In this document: positions 51,148 through 63,738 of the stretch, one piece after another
Layout: each line of letters opens with the position of its first letter
Position numbering within the stretch: the stretch's first letter is position 1
Source: Sclerurus mexicanus
Lineage: Eukaryota; Chordata; Aves; Passeriformes; Furnariidae
Reading direction: 5' to 3'
NCBI GenBank assembly: GCA_013396755.1
Contig: VWZF01003009.1
Span: 352,010-416,009, forward strand
DNA: 64,000 nucleotides
The notes under the pieces: model-generated
What the model saw: the letters and a program-made list of their open reading frames with translations, nothing else
What the model was told of the DNA's origin: nothing
Databases searched by the model: none
Program-made: the position numbers and the translations under genes

Positions 51148-54100
51148 CAACTTTTGTCATCACTTTGGAATACAAACTTACCTGAGATATGAAAAAGAAG
51201 AAACATGCTGAGCCCTTAAAGGCTGCCTCAGAATTTTGCTTCCAGCAAAGCTCCCTGGAAAAAGTAAAATAAAAAGGTATCTTAGTGTTCCCAAGTGAGC
51301 CTTACATGGGAGTTCACTGAGGAACATGGGTGGAGATGATGGTGGTAGCCTTTTGATCATAACTCAGTGTCTGCAGCACACTCCTAAGATGTTAAAGACT
51401 CAGACTTCTCTTTCCCACTGCTCCCACTTCTCTATCAAGATCTTCCAGCCATCAGAATACCAAATGCTCAGTGCCACTCCAAAGCATCTCCTGTGACAGC
51501 TGGGCACGATGCTGCAAAGAGGGCAACATTCAGTGGGCCAGGGAGAAACTAAGCATCAATCTAATTCCTGACTGATAAACACCTCCAGGAGGCAGGAATC
51601 TGGTTCCCACTCAGTGACTGCTTGTATTTTTCCATTTAATAGTCCATCTATCACTACCTACCCTCCTAGAGCTCAGTATTCTTGATCTCTAAGCGACAGA
51701 GACAGCTCTTAGGCAGTTCCAAGTCAGACACCTTGTCTCTGATACATCAGCTACCCCAAGAGCTTCTTCCTCACCCCACAGGCTTTGTCATCTCCTAAGT
51801 TCAGTACACACAGAAGGAGAGGTATTGCCTCCAGCATCCTGACATGCCATCTGAGCTATCTGTCTTCACCTGGAATCATGTCTGATGGCCAGGGCTTAGT
51901 TTTGAAGCATTATTTCATTTTAACCTACTGCCCAAAGCTGTTGGGTATATTTAAGTCCTTGATTGTGTTTTCTAAAGCACTTGTGCAACCTCAGATTCCC
52001 CAGAGTCACTTTCAAACTGACTCATTGAAAACACTCTCTACAGCCTCCAGTTATCTCCAGAGGCCAAGAGGTAACTAAGATTGAAAAACAAAGGAGGTAA
52101 GTAGATGCATATAAATATATAAGTGTACATAATGATAATACTTAACATCACAATAAAAATGTATAGCAAGATATTTTATAAATTACATAAACCATTAAGT
52201 TTTTGAGTACATATGAGATACTCCCTAACATAAACCAAGGATACATTTCAGTGGATGATTCTCTAATGGTCCAATGGTGTCTTTAATCAATGCTTTGAAC
52301 TAAATGGCAGTTCCTTTGTTTAGAGATAGTGATGTTCAAACCATGAAGACCTTCACTAGTTAAAAACTGTTGTTTTAAACTGAACTATATGCCAAACGAG
52401 AATATAGGTCTTGACAATCACTTGACAGTTTCTTCTAAACTCCCCTTTGATGCCCAGTTTGGTGCCCAGCACTTGTGAGCAGGTTATTTCCTCCCCATGC
52501 TCACCAAGCAAACTGCAATAGGGGACGTCTTGTCTCCTTGCAGGTGGCAGGAAGAAGTCATCACAAAAAGGAAATCCTACCACAGCCTGATGAGCATTAC
52601 TTTCAGCAGCTTTGTCTGCTTAAGGAGTCCCTGATCCTACATCGTTCCTCCTTGTACCTCCTAGGTTGCTGCAAATAAATCAGAGCAGGGAGCTGAGCTA
52701 GCTAACCCCCCACCTCTTCTTTTTCAGCCAGGGTTTTTTTAAGCCAGATTAGCTCTCCCTTTGCACTTCACCACATGCCCAAATGCTTGTGCCAGCATAG
52801 CAGAAGGAGGAGTAAAGGAGTGGGAAGAAGTTGCTGGAAGTAGGAGGAGGTGAGGGAGCAGAAGGGACTTCTTCAGCGGGTCTGAGGCCTGCAGCCTAAA
52901 AAAATAACTCCCTCACGGAGATCAAGTACTCCTGGGGTGCCCTTATGAGGATGGATGTGCTCACTTCCTGAAATGCTTCACTTGATGAATCTCGGTGTGC
53001 TAGCAAGTATCTAATTCACTGCAATGGGGATCCGCCACTGAACGCACTCATCATTTTGCAGCGGGGACATTATCTGTAACAGAGGGATCCAGGCAACCAC
53101 TGCCAACATCTCCCTCAGTGTGCTAGCCTTTGGGCTTTTGTATGTCTTCAACTTTGTCCTAGGGCACCAAGCAGGTTCTCACCCAAAGCAACATTGTAGG
53201 CAGGCGTACTGTTGCCTGCAGATTTCACACAGCCCACAGCGCAATCACAGAACCTGCAAGTGGCTCGGATATATTTAGAATCCCACATTGTCATTACTTT
53301 CATGCTACAAAACGGAGGTGGGGGAGAAATAAAGAACAGAAGCAGATGAGCAGTGCACAGCTGGAGAACATCAGCAGGCATTGCAGCACTGGCTGGGCCT
53401 GGTTCACCTCCTGTTTAACTGAAAAGGAGTGGATGACCCTGAGAAAAAGAAAATCGACTTTCACTTCTCCTGCCGTGGTCAACACCTGGCCGCCCCTGAG
53501 AAGACAGTGTTCTGGTAATCTGCAAACCATCATTTTCTGTGCCAAGTCACTGCTGCCACTGAGGAATGAGCATGTGGTGAGAAAGGACACAAGTCAAGGA
53601 ACTGCCTGTGAAGAGGGGAGCATGTGGCTGCTGCCAGGATTGAAATATCCCACAGGCAAAGCGCAGCAAGGCAACAAGCCACAGGGACAAAGGAGGCTGA
53701 AAATAAATGGTCATAAAATGATCAAAGAAAGCAATGGCACAGTTCATCTAGCCATACAAAAGTCAATGCGTAGTCACATGTAAGCAGAGATGCTTGTAAT
53801 TAATGGTTTAAATCACAGTCATTGGCTAATTCCCTTGGATTGTGAAATGGGATATTTTTTTCAAGACAGAATCCCAAGAGAAAGAGAACAATACTGAAGA
53901 TGCCTATAAAGCTTGAATTCTACCTCCAAAAGATACTTCCACAATCAGTCAAACTTATCAGGACTGTTTCCTGTTCACTCTCCAGGCCCCTAATTTATGT
54001 CTCTGTTAAAACATGAGCAGAGCTGACCTATTTGTGTTCCCTTTCACTGCTCCTGAGAGAGCTTTATTTAACTTTTCCAAGGCACCTTATTTCTTGAGAG

Positions 54101-57100
54101 GGTGGAGAACGCTTGCTCTTACAGCTCTAATAATGGGTAAAATCATTCAGACTATACCTTTATTTTTTTATATCCATGCTACTTTTAAAGCTAATTTGTG
54201 GGGTTGAGGATTACTTAAGTGAAGGCTTTGGTCTGTCAGGGCTTTGTTTGCCAATGGCAAGAGGGAAAAGGAAATGGAGAGAAAGATTCTAGCTGTTTCA
54301 TTTTAAGCTATTTTTGTAGGAACTAGTAGATTCACTTTAGAAGGGCAGGCGAACACAACAGTCAGCTGCAGCCTCCATATTATGGGCCAAGAAGAGCTTT
54401 TCCAGGTCCCCATAATTCTGTCACACTCTAAATAATCCATGTTATCCTTAATTTCAGGAAAAAAAGAATCAGCAATATTAGGAGCCGTTATGCTTAATTA
54501 GAAGCTGTGGTGTTAATCTCAGAGTCCTAACTGTATCAGCTCCATTTCCCCTCTCTTGCAAACCACCCCCATTCTTTCCTAGTCCTTTGTTCTCAGCATC
54601 CTTAGTACCAGTCAGACCAGTGGTTCCACTTAAGTGATGCATGTATTTTTCAGCTGTTTCCATGTTTCATTCTCCTGCTACAACTGCATCCCTTCCTAAG
54701 AAGCAGTTAACATGGATCGGCTTGTGGGATGCCAGCTGCAACAGAAAGATCAGATAGAAACTGCAGTGGTCTCTTAGAAATCATGGGGCCTTGGTTGATG
54801 GCTGTAAGGTGTCAGAAACCCTGCTCTTATTGCATAGGATACTTGTAATTTTTAATATTTCAGTTAACTTCTGGTGGACATGGAGAGGTTCTCAGAAATC
54901 CATGGTCACGGGCTGTACAGCTCCCACAAGTCTGCTACTGTTTCCCAACTTTCCAGGTTGTCCTAGATCATCTCCTTTGTTATTGACCAATTATTTAATC
55001 AACCCAAGCTAGTGCAGGTCTTGGGGGAAGCACCGTAACACACTTCTTGATGCACTTGTCATATGTGAAATCACTCTTGTGGAAACTCTGCTGCTGTCAT
55101 GTCAGAGGATTTATCCAGAAATTGTTTTAGCCTACAAATCTATTGCAATTCCCTTACAAATGAAAGGGTAAGAACTGCCCTGTGTTGGATCAGGCACAAA
55201 AAACATCTCTGGATGGCCTGGCAACAGGGTGTTTTCTTCTGGATACTTCATTTTGTGCTTCAGAACTTCAGGCTTTGTTTTTGAGACTGTACATCTCAAA
55301 AGGGATAAATTAATCTTTGAGATTAATCAGTGCTTTGAGGTCTCCGTGCCACTGTAGTCTCTTTGGGCCAACCTAAATTCAGGCTGCCAGTATGTCCTTC
55401 CCTCTCTCACTTCTGGCTTCATGTTGCCATCTCCACATCAGGGAACTGAGCACTGAAACCAGGGGTAGATTTCTTCCTCACACCTCCATCAGCTCCCAGC
55501 AGGGTCACAGGGCTGGCTCAGTTCACAACCACCAGCACAGCCCAAAGGAGGCAGCAGGAATGTGCAGCCCAGAGAGGGTTCACATCCTCCAGGAGCAACT
55601 TGAATTTATGTTGTTTTAAAGCAAACAGGCAACTGCAGCCTTAGCCTGCCCACTGAACATCTTAAATTACTCAGATTTGGTTTAGTGAAGTGCTTAATGT
55701 TTCAGTAGAACACTTTTCACTGCTGCACTGCTTATCAAAGATCATGGCAATGAGAGAGGTGACCGTGTTTTAATGATCTACATAAGCTGAGAAAGTATGT
55801 CAGAAAACCCCATTTGCAGAGAAAGGATGTTATCGTATATTTTCCCCCCAGAGACTACCATTACCAAATCTCAGTTCTAACCTTTTTTCAAATGTTTCTG
55901 TAAATAACTATTTTTGTAAATTATTCCTCAGCAAGTTTGTTATAAACATGCCTCATCAGAAGATTCAGTCCGTCACTGCTTGTGTGAGTGCACAGAGCAT
56001 ACAGTTGATGAAAAAAATTATGGTTTATATATTTGTATTTATATATTTGTTTAGCATTCATCTTCTGCAGGTATACTTGAATGTTGCCTTACAACTTTGC
56101 TGCTTCAGAGAACATTCCTATCAGCAGCTTATTGTGAAGGCATTTGCAGAAAATCAAGCATTGAAATAGGTATGAACACAAGCCAAGTGAATGCATTTAA
56201 AAATTAGAGAAATGCTACTTATCGCAAAGTGACTTTTTGCAAAAGTGTCGGGACACACTGAATATAGGAATTCAAAATACAGGATGGTGTTCCCAGGCCA
56301 CAGCAAGCTATCTAACCTAATAGAATGCTAGATGGCTATTTTCTCTAACAGTTGGAAGAGGTTTCCCATCCTAGGGGAGTTTTGGTATTTCAAAACACAA
56401 AGAGCAAAATCTTGTACTCTAATTCACCAGTGAGCCATCAAGAACATTTTTAAAATGTTGCATCTCAACTACGACCTTTTTTCATTCAAATGCCTTAGTG
56501 TAATTAACTTTAAGACCCATCAGAAAAATAGTTTCACAGGGCAGTTTTCACACAGAAATTGCTAACTTCTAAAGAACTTGCCCGTAAAGTTTTTGAAGAT
56601 GGGAAATCCATCCAACCCATTTTTATTTAATCAAGAGAGTCCACAAGAACTTTTTATTTTCTGCCACTCTGTGTTCTCTGACAGGAGAACTACAGATCAT
56701 GAAACTGTTGACTGACTCAGTTCTATGTTGGTCTCATGACCATCTTCCATCATCATGACAGAAGAACCACAAGTGTGCCAGACAGCATGGGTGCAGCAGG
56801 TTCTCTTTGCAACACTCCACATATGCAAATTTATAGCAGTTACTGCAAGTTGCGTTACACAAGAGAATCTCCGAGGGTGATGTAACATCCCTTGTGGATG
56901 ATGCAGCTTTCCACCATACCAGTAGATAGAAAGGCCTCTGACAAAGCCATTGCAGAGCCATCTTTGATCTACACCCGTGGTCACAGATGTCCAGCTTGCA
57001 CAGATTAGTACTTCCAAGAAACTTGTAAGCAAGGAAAACCTAACAGACCTAGAGAGGTCACAAGCAAACTCACTTTTGACTGTTCTAGCTGCTATGTGGA

Positions 57101-57110
57101 AACAAGGATT

Positions 57111-57940
57111 GCAGAATCAGAGAAATAAGAACAGGCTCCTGAAGGCCATCTGAACCAGCGTCCCACTCAAAGACAGACTGTCACCAACTATAAATCAAAC
57201 CAGCCATGAGTTTTTGAAAACCTTCAAGGACCGAGATTTCACAACTCTTCCATGATATGTATAAAATGTATTCCAGTGCTGTATACTGGCTTCCTACAGG
57301 AGAAATTTTACTAATGTCCCAAGATGCAAACTGTGGCCTTTGCCCTAAGTTTCTGGTTCTCACAGTAAGTTCCCAATCTGTGTTGCTGCATGAGGTTATT
57401 CTGCTCCAGGTACCAAGGTTCATATTGAATGTCTTAAGGTCCAAACCACAAGAGTTTCAAGATCCCTCTGAACTGAAGCTCTGTTGTTCAGTGTGCAAGT
57501 CATTTCCCTTAATTCAGCATCACACACAAGTTTTTGGAGTTTGCATTCTCACCAATCACAATGAAAATGCTGAACACCACCAGCCCCAGTACCACTCCTG
57601 GGGTACACAACTGAGTTTCAGAACATTGATAATTGTTCCTCAAACCTTGTAGTCCAGGCAGCTTTCAACTAATCTAACAGTCTATTCATCCAAGCTATAC
57701 TTCTTCATCTTCCAGATAAGGGTGCTATGGCTTCAAAAACCTCACTGAAGAGATGTATTACATCCAGCACTCTCCTCTCATCTTTTTACCAGCCATTTCA
57801 CCATAAAATGCAACGGGGCTGGTCACCTACAATTTACCATTGGTAAATAAATCCATCCTCACTCTTCCTTGCCATTACCATCTTGCCCTTTGTGTGTTTG
57901 TAACTGGATTCCCAAAGGATGTGCTCCATGAAGGGCAGAC
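57111..57940 (-). mobile_element. Old degraded CR1-type LINE fragment with reverse-transcriptase remnants
   Basis: Read on the minus strand, this roughly 830-bp stretch has decayed traces of a CR1 reverse transcriptase. A KAFDTV-like motif lies near 57735, and a GVPQGSVLGPVLFNIF-like motif near 57553-57610. A (F)ADD-type segment lies near 57510, and a 3'-UTR-like block (TCCAAGGATGGAGATTCCAC type) near 57215-57245. Spacing and order fit CR1, but the segment between 57250 and 57500 is too short for the rest of the enzyme, so there is an internal deletion. The frame is destroyed. The 131-codon plus-strand frame at 57257-57652 is antisense to it and is not a gene. Confidence 0.65.
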
Positions 57941-59785
57941 TTGAGCTTTAGTGGCAGCAGCAAGGCCAACATCATACAACAGCTACATTTATCCACAGAT
58001 ATCCAAATATTTAGGTATGACTCTGTTGCAAGCACAGCAGTGCAGGTGTAGTCAGGTTACCTCAGACCCTACAAACAGTTTACTCACAGCAGAACAGGGC
58101 TAATGTCAGGGCTTGGAGCCATGGAGAAATCAGACTGCCACAGAAAATCTGTCTTCAGAACCAAAGATGGGCTGTCATTGGAGTAAATATGCCCTGGTTC
58201 CTTCTAACAGAGGGATCTCACAGACCTGTCAGGCTCAGTTGTAGGTCTCTCTGGGGTGAGTGCACTGTCAAGCCCCATTTCTAAGAAAACAGTCAAAAAC
58301 AAGGCATTCCTTGAATAGGGTCTGGAGTGTCGTCACTGAGGTGAAAGTGTGGTCTAGCTTGAACATCAGTTTATAGCCTTCTATAAAAACATACCCTTTT
58401 CTATTACTACCGGTAGCAGATCTGACAGCTGTTATCTCTCTACTTATATTTTATGCTTCCTAATTCTAACATATGATGGCACTTCACTTCCCAATATCCA
58501 TTGACATTCTTTTGATGTATCTTTTGGGCTAGTGCCTAAGCACATTTGCAAATAGTTTAGTGCTCAATTTAAGGCTGAATATATTCCCAGAATTCCTTGG
58601 GCAATCAATTATTTATTACTTACAAGTGTTAAGATCAAAAAGAAAAAAAATAGATGTATATTCCACGCTGACAGGAGGTCTGGGGGGATTACAGAAAACA
58701 GAAACTTTAATGCTAAATTTGTGTAAAAAGGAGAAAATGGGGATTCCCTAGTCAGTTTAAAAAAAAAAAAAAAGAAAAGAAAAAGAAAAAAAGAAATGGC
58801 CTGGATTATACATTTATTCTTCTGTTAGAAGTAACATTTAGTGTCAGAAATGAACACTTGAACTGTACCATTAGTTCTCTATACCACAAGGGGCAAATTC
58901 CAGTTTGCTTTCGCCAAGGAAAACCGGTCAGCTTGAACTCAGTGCCAACTACCTGGATGCACATTTTAGACACGTGCCCAGGGTGGCACACATAGCTAGT
59001 TAATTAAAATACTGATTTTCTCCTATTGACAGCCCTAGGACTTGTGTGAGCGTTTCAGCAAGGTCATACATGCCAGCCTGTGTGGATTCTTTGTAAAACC
59101 TGGGGCTTGCAAGGGCATCAACACTGAAGCAAAGGGGAACTCACAGGAGAAGAATTTAGAAAGATCATTCATACTTCATTGAACAGCACTTTAGAAGGCA
59201 GAGAACATTTGCACGAGGATGTTTGACTGAGGCAAAATTTGCATTATTCCTGTCAGTGTGGTACAAGCAGTGATGGAAGTTCACAAGGCCAAACATAAGA
59301 TCTCTCCCTCCACGAGCTGCAGGTCAGAGCTCAAGTACTCAAAATGAAACTTCATCTGTAGTCACAGCTGGCTGTGAAGGTGGCTTTACAAATCGTGTAT
59401 TCTTCTCTGTAAGCCTTTCTTTATTTATTGCTAACCTTACACTGTGCCCAAAGACAAGCAAGAAAGTACCCCTGGCCAGGTTACCAATACAAAACCAGTC
59501 CTTATCTGTGTGATTAATGTCCCAGTAAGGCATATCTAGGTACTTCACAGTGAGCCAGTGCAGAAGTATTCAGAGAGGACAGCAGAAGGAGCAGGTAAAG
59601 AAGAACCTGTTACAAACAAGAAGTAATTCCAGCTTAGGAGTACAAGCTGATGAAAGGCAACCTGCAGAAATAAGAAATCTAGACATAAATTCAGGTGAGT
59701 GGCTACACAGAGCAAGTATATTCCTGATGTAAATCTGCAAGCTGAAATGTAAAGGAGGAAATCCAGCAACTGGCTATGAAACTGT
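57941..59785. other. Noncoding stretch between two CR1 copies
   Basis: Only the A-rich tract at 58758 stands out. No exon or RNA gene was recognised. Confidence 0.5.
58758..58797. repeat. A-rich low-complexity tract
   Basis: A run of about 15 A is followed by AAAAG-type units to 58797. No retroposed gene was recognised just upstream, so it is annotated only as simple sequence. Confidence 0.85.
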
Positions 59786-59911
59786 ATTTAAGGCCAGTCT
59801 GGATGGGGCTTTGAGCAACCTGGTCTAGTGGAAGGTGTCCCTGCCCATGGCAACAGTATTGGAACTAGATGAGCTTGAAGGTCCCTTCCAACCCAAACCA
59901 TGCTATGATCA
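59786..59911 (+). mobile_element. CR1 LINE, 3' fragment
   Basis: AAGGCCAGTCTGGATGGGGC, TTTGAGCAACCTGGTCTAGT, GGAAGGTGTCCCTGCCCATG and GAAGGTCCCTTCCAACCCAA are nearly intact CR1 3'-end blocks. About 125 bp remain, truncated at the 5' side. Confidence 0.92.
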
Positions 59912-60383
59912 CAAATGTCAGAACTGAATAAAGACCTGGACTTGCTTTTTCATGGCTAGCAATACAGCTGCCAATGGATTAAATGCGTTTCTCCTTCTGG
60001 TTTGTTTTTTTTTTTCTTCCCATCAAAATGCAGGAAATTTATATAGCAAACCTATCACCTTTTTCTGAGGTCAGTGAAATTATAACACTCTTGTAATTCA
60101 AGTTACTTATTCCTCAAATGAACAGATAAATTAGACTACCATAAAAATGAAGATATATCTAAAGAAAGTGGCAGCTCTCCAGGTAAAAAGAATCAGCCAT
60201 CTGCTCTAAAAAAATCTAATAAAACCCAATGACAGATCACTTCATTCACTGAGAGAAACTTGGAACAGTGGGGCCGAAATCTGCTACGTGAAACTGGAGG
60301 AGTCACACAACAGAAAGTTTGCAAATAATCTGATGGACTGTTCACTACAGGAAGATTCAACACGTACCTTAAGTCTTAATTCT

Positions 60384-60422
60384 TACTACCACTACTGCTA
60401 TTATTATTGTTACTATTATTAA
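60384..60422. repeat. (ACT/ATT)n trinucleotide repeat
   Basis: TTACTACCACTACTGCTATT followed by ATTATTGTTACTATTATT is an interrupted trinucleotide run. Confidence 0.75.
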
Positions 60423-61812
60423 TTCTTTTTGAGGTCTACTTGAAACTTTGAGATGGTCTTTAGCTGGTAAACCTTTTGAGTTCTGAACATTACTACACAA
60501 AGGAATAGATAAGACTCAACTAGAAAATGAGACCTTTATTTTATTTCTTGGAGTGATTCTTCTGTTTAATGACTTTTGGGGGAGTCAGTTTGTCACCTTG
60601 GGAGTGAAGGTATCTAAGAGTCTAGAGGTTATTTATGAAAACAACAACTGACTTTACTGAAAGAGTTTAATTCAACTATATGAACAGAGACAAACTGTTT
60701 TCAAGCTGGAAGATCTATTTGGAGCTGGTTTGTGCTGGAATGTCACCCACACAAATCTTGTGAGGGAACATTAAGTGACAATATGCTCCAAATGATGAAG
60801 CTTATGTTGGAGCAAATTCTCTGTGGCTGGAAAAAAAAAATGCTTAAAGGAGGAAACATTTACATTCCAGTTTCTAAATTAGCTTTTACTTAATTAAATA
60901 TAAAATTCTGGTGTGTTTTTTTTTTTAATAAACATCTTCACACCATCTGACTTTCTTGTCACCACATTGGTTTTTGTCATGCTTTTTCCCTTTTGCTTAA
61001 GCTCTTACCTCAGGCCTTGTTCCAGGATAGGGTGTTAGTTCTTTAGACTGTCAGTCTGAACTCTTAGTCTAATTCTTTAGACTCTTCTAGACCAACTGGC
61101 AATTTAAATTTAGAACTGTACATTTTAAAAAGAAATTAAATGTTTATATAAATAGTAGACTCAGTTCTCTACAGCCCTGGGGCACCTGGGCTAGTCCTTC
61201 CTTCCCCAGAACCCAGCCCAGTTTCCTTCTGTTGGCTGTAATTAGTAATACTGAATGTATGAATGAGCAAATAATAATAATGAAAAAAATATAAAAAATA
61301 ATTTTGCTCAGGGCTGCAAATCCACTTTAAATACCTTCCTCTTTTGCCCTGTCATTTTCTCTCCCTGCGATGAAGATCTTAAACACATGCAGTGGAAAAT
61401 ACGGCATCTCAGTGTGGTAAATGTTCAAAACCAAGGTCAGGAAAGAGGAATTTTCTCCAGAATACACACTTCAGAAAGACAGAAATGCCCACCCCTCAAG
61501 TCTGATCTTTCTGCTCTTAGAAAAGTCTTTGCTTTTTCTGCTGAACTGCTACATGAGCAGTGCCTGTGGCTCGAGGGGCACCCTCAGGCTCCCCACATGC
61601 CAAACAAAGGAAGACTAATTTTCTGCCTGTAGAAACAGGTGTGCTGGGGCACAGAGACCCTGGATGCTATGAGCTCCTTACAGCTGCACTGCATTAAGGA
61701 GGCTTCTGCTATTTCAGAAGGAAGAGTAAGGAGTGGGTGGTATTCTGTATTCCTGCATCACATACTATCGCTCAGAAATGCTACAAAAAAATATGAAAGA
61801 ATTAATCAGAAT

Positions 61813-61841
61813 TAAATAAATAAAAAGGCAAATAAATAAAT
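61813..61841. repeat. (AAAT)n simple repeat
   Basis: TAAATAAATAAAAAGGCAAA followed by TAAATAAAT is an interrupted AAAT tetranucleotide tract. Confidence 0.7.
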
Positions 61842-62166
61842 TAGCCTGCCACAAAACCCCCCAAAAGCAGAGGGTACAATGGCTCTGCTGAAACCAATGG
61901 TAAAGAGTTTTTCTCCTTACCTATGTTATTGTTTTGCTCCAAAGGAGCCAAGTCAATAAAGTCAGGGAGAAAATAAATAAAATTTAAAAAAGAAAAGGTG
62001 AAGGATGAGAAATACATAGACAGCTTTGATAAAATATTACAAAACATGGTAAGATGCCAGCGATGCTGATTGCTGATGTGCAGTCTGCTTATCGAGGTGA
62101 CCAGTGTGTTTGATTTACACATTTCTAACTGTTTCATACTAACTATTTCAAGGAATTACATATGCT

Positions 62167-62182
62167 CTTTTTTTTTTTTTTT
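62167..62182. repeat. Poly(T) tract
   Basis: About 16 consecutive T residues are present. No retroposed gene was recognised on the minus strand beside it. Confidence 0.8.
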
Positions 62183-63738
62183 ACTGCTCAGGTGAATTCA
62201 ATGCTTTTACCCTCTCTTTGTTGAATCTTTGTTAGTTGATCTCCACTGAACTGTGACACTTCATCTTGCTGTAATACCAAAACTGTGTTCACCCGTGCAG
62301 TAGAAGAGCTCCCGCAGAACCCTACTGGGATACTCACAGAGCTAAGTGATGAGGTAGGAGTGGACTTCATTTATTTGTGCTATTTTATGGCCCTATATTC
62401 AAGTAGCGATCACTTTTTAAAAATTAGTGCAATGTCTTCAATTAGAGGAAAAGAGCAACAAAGAACCTATAATTATTTAAAAAAACCCACATGGCTGATG
62501 CGGTGAGTAGTGTCTTTGTCATAAGTCACAGCGAGTCCACTTTGTTCTTGGGCTCGGTCACTCATCAGTCAGCTTCAAGGGCAATCACTACTAATTACCA
62601 GGTCTTTTCAACTCTTCGGTGGCCCAGACCACTGAGGTGCTGCAGGAATAGTCAGACACGAAGCTCTCAAGGTTGTCTGTCCTTCATGTTGGCAGAACAG
62701 AAACTTCCTTCAGTGCAATTAAACCAAAAGTATTGTAGTTGCATTTTTCTGCCATGTGTCCCCTCCCCGCAGCCATCCAAGCCCTCCTCACTGGAGAACC
62801 ACCTTCCATGCTATTGGTAATTTGGCCTGTGTATCCATACACAGAAAAGAAGAACAGGCTACTACAGCTGTGCAGAGAGACCATCTCCCTTCTGTGCTGT
62901 AATGAGCAGAATTAGGACTGGAGACAAAAAGTGGAGGTTTGAGTTGGGTTAAATCTGGCTCGTAGCATCTAAAACTTGAGTTAGTCAGGTGGCGACGACA
63001 GGGTGTTTTGAAGTGGAGCTGCGTATTTTGGGCTGAAACAAAGCTGATGCCTTGCATCTGAGGTTAGATTTTCTGATTGTGGTGCATTTGGGACCAAGCT
63101 AGAAGAAACATACAGGCAAACATGATGTCTTTGAAGAAACAGAGAACTCCACCACCAGTTTCTCCTCCTAGCTGTAAGGACGTGCAGTATCACCGATAAC
63201 CTCGCTAGACCCGAAGGGATGGTATCTCTACAGCCCTTTGAAATGCAGATACTGGGAGCTGCTATTCTTATCCTGCTGGTTCTGCACTTAGCCTATGGAA
63301 AACACAAACTGGTTCTTCCCCCAGTGCTGTCCCTGTGCCCGTCCCTCTTGCCTCCCCAGGTGGCACAGCATCATCCTCGGGAGGAGCAGGTCCTGCTGCC
63401 GGCCACGAGCACAGCTGGACATCGGCTCCTGCCTGGGGGTATCGTGCACCAAAGCAAGCCCAGTTCACTCCAGGGACATACTTAAAACATTCTAGACCCC
63501 TTTAATTTAGTCCGTAATTGGTAGCTGGCTTTGGCAAAGGGCAGTTTCGCAGGCGTCAAGGTTTAATCGCGGCCACGCGAGTGAGCTGCCCTTGAGTCAC
63601 AGCTACCCAGTGTCACAGAGAGCATCCCCCGAGTCACACCAACGCAGCCACCTGCCCCGTTTCATCAGGAGCAGGAAAAAAAACCCCTACAAACCTACAA
63701 AAACTTCAAAACAAACCCTTAAAAATAAACAAACAGCC

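Larger units (their letters stand above)
42254..57110. other. Gene-free sequence upstream of the ACTR3B promoter
   Basis: About 15 kb have no recognisable exon. The first few hundred bases (to about 42430) are still CpG-rich, as in an island shore. Frames of 152 codons (42869-43327) and 145 codons (53346-53783), both plus strand, show no known domain. A purine-rich tract lies at 52801-52860. Confidence 0.5.
59912..63738. other. AT-rich noncoding stretch, simple repeats only
   Basis: It contains the trinucleotide, AAAT and poly(T) tracts. An 88-codon plus-strand frame (63219-63485) begins with a hydrophobic signal-like stretch but has no other support. Confidence 0.5.

Noticed and set aside
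53346..53783. 145-codon plus-strand frame
   Set aside because: No recognisable domain, and it overlaps open frames on the minus strand. There is no splice or promoter evidence.
57257..57652. 131-codon plus-strand frame
   Set aside because: It lies antisense to a degraded CR1 fragment.
62303..62352. Exon-like segment with CCCGTGCAG before it and GAG/GTAGGA after it
   Set aside because: The borders look like splice sites, but the roughly 50-nt segment matches no protein I know and has no partner exons. Such patterns arise by chance.
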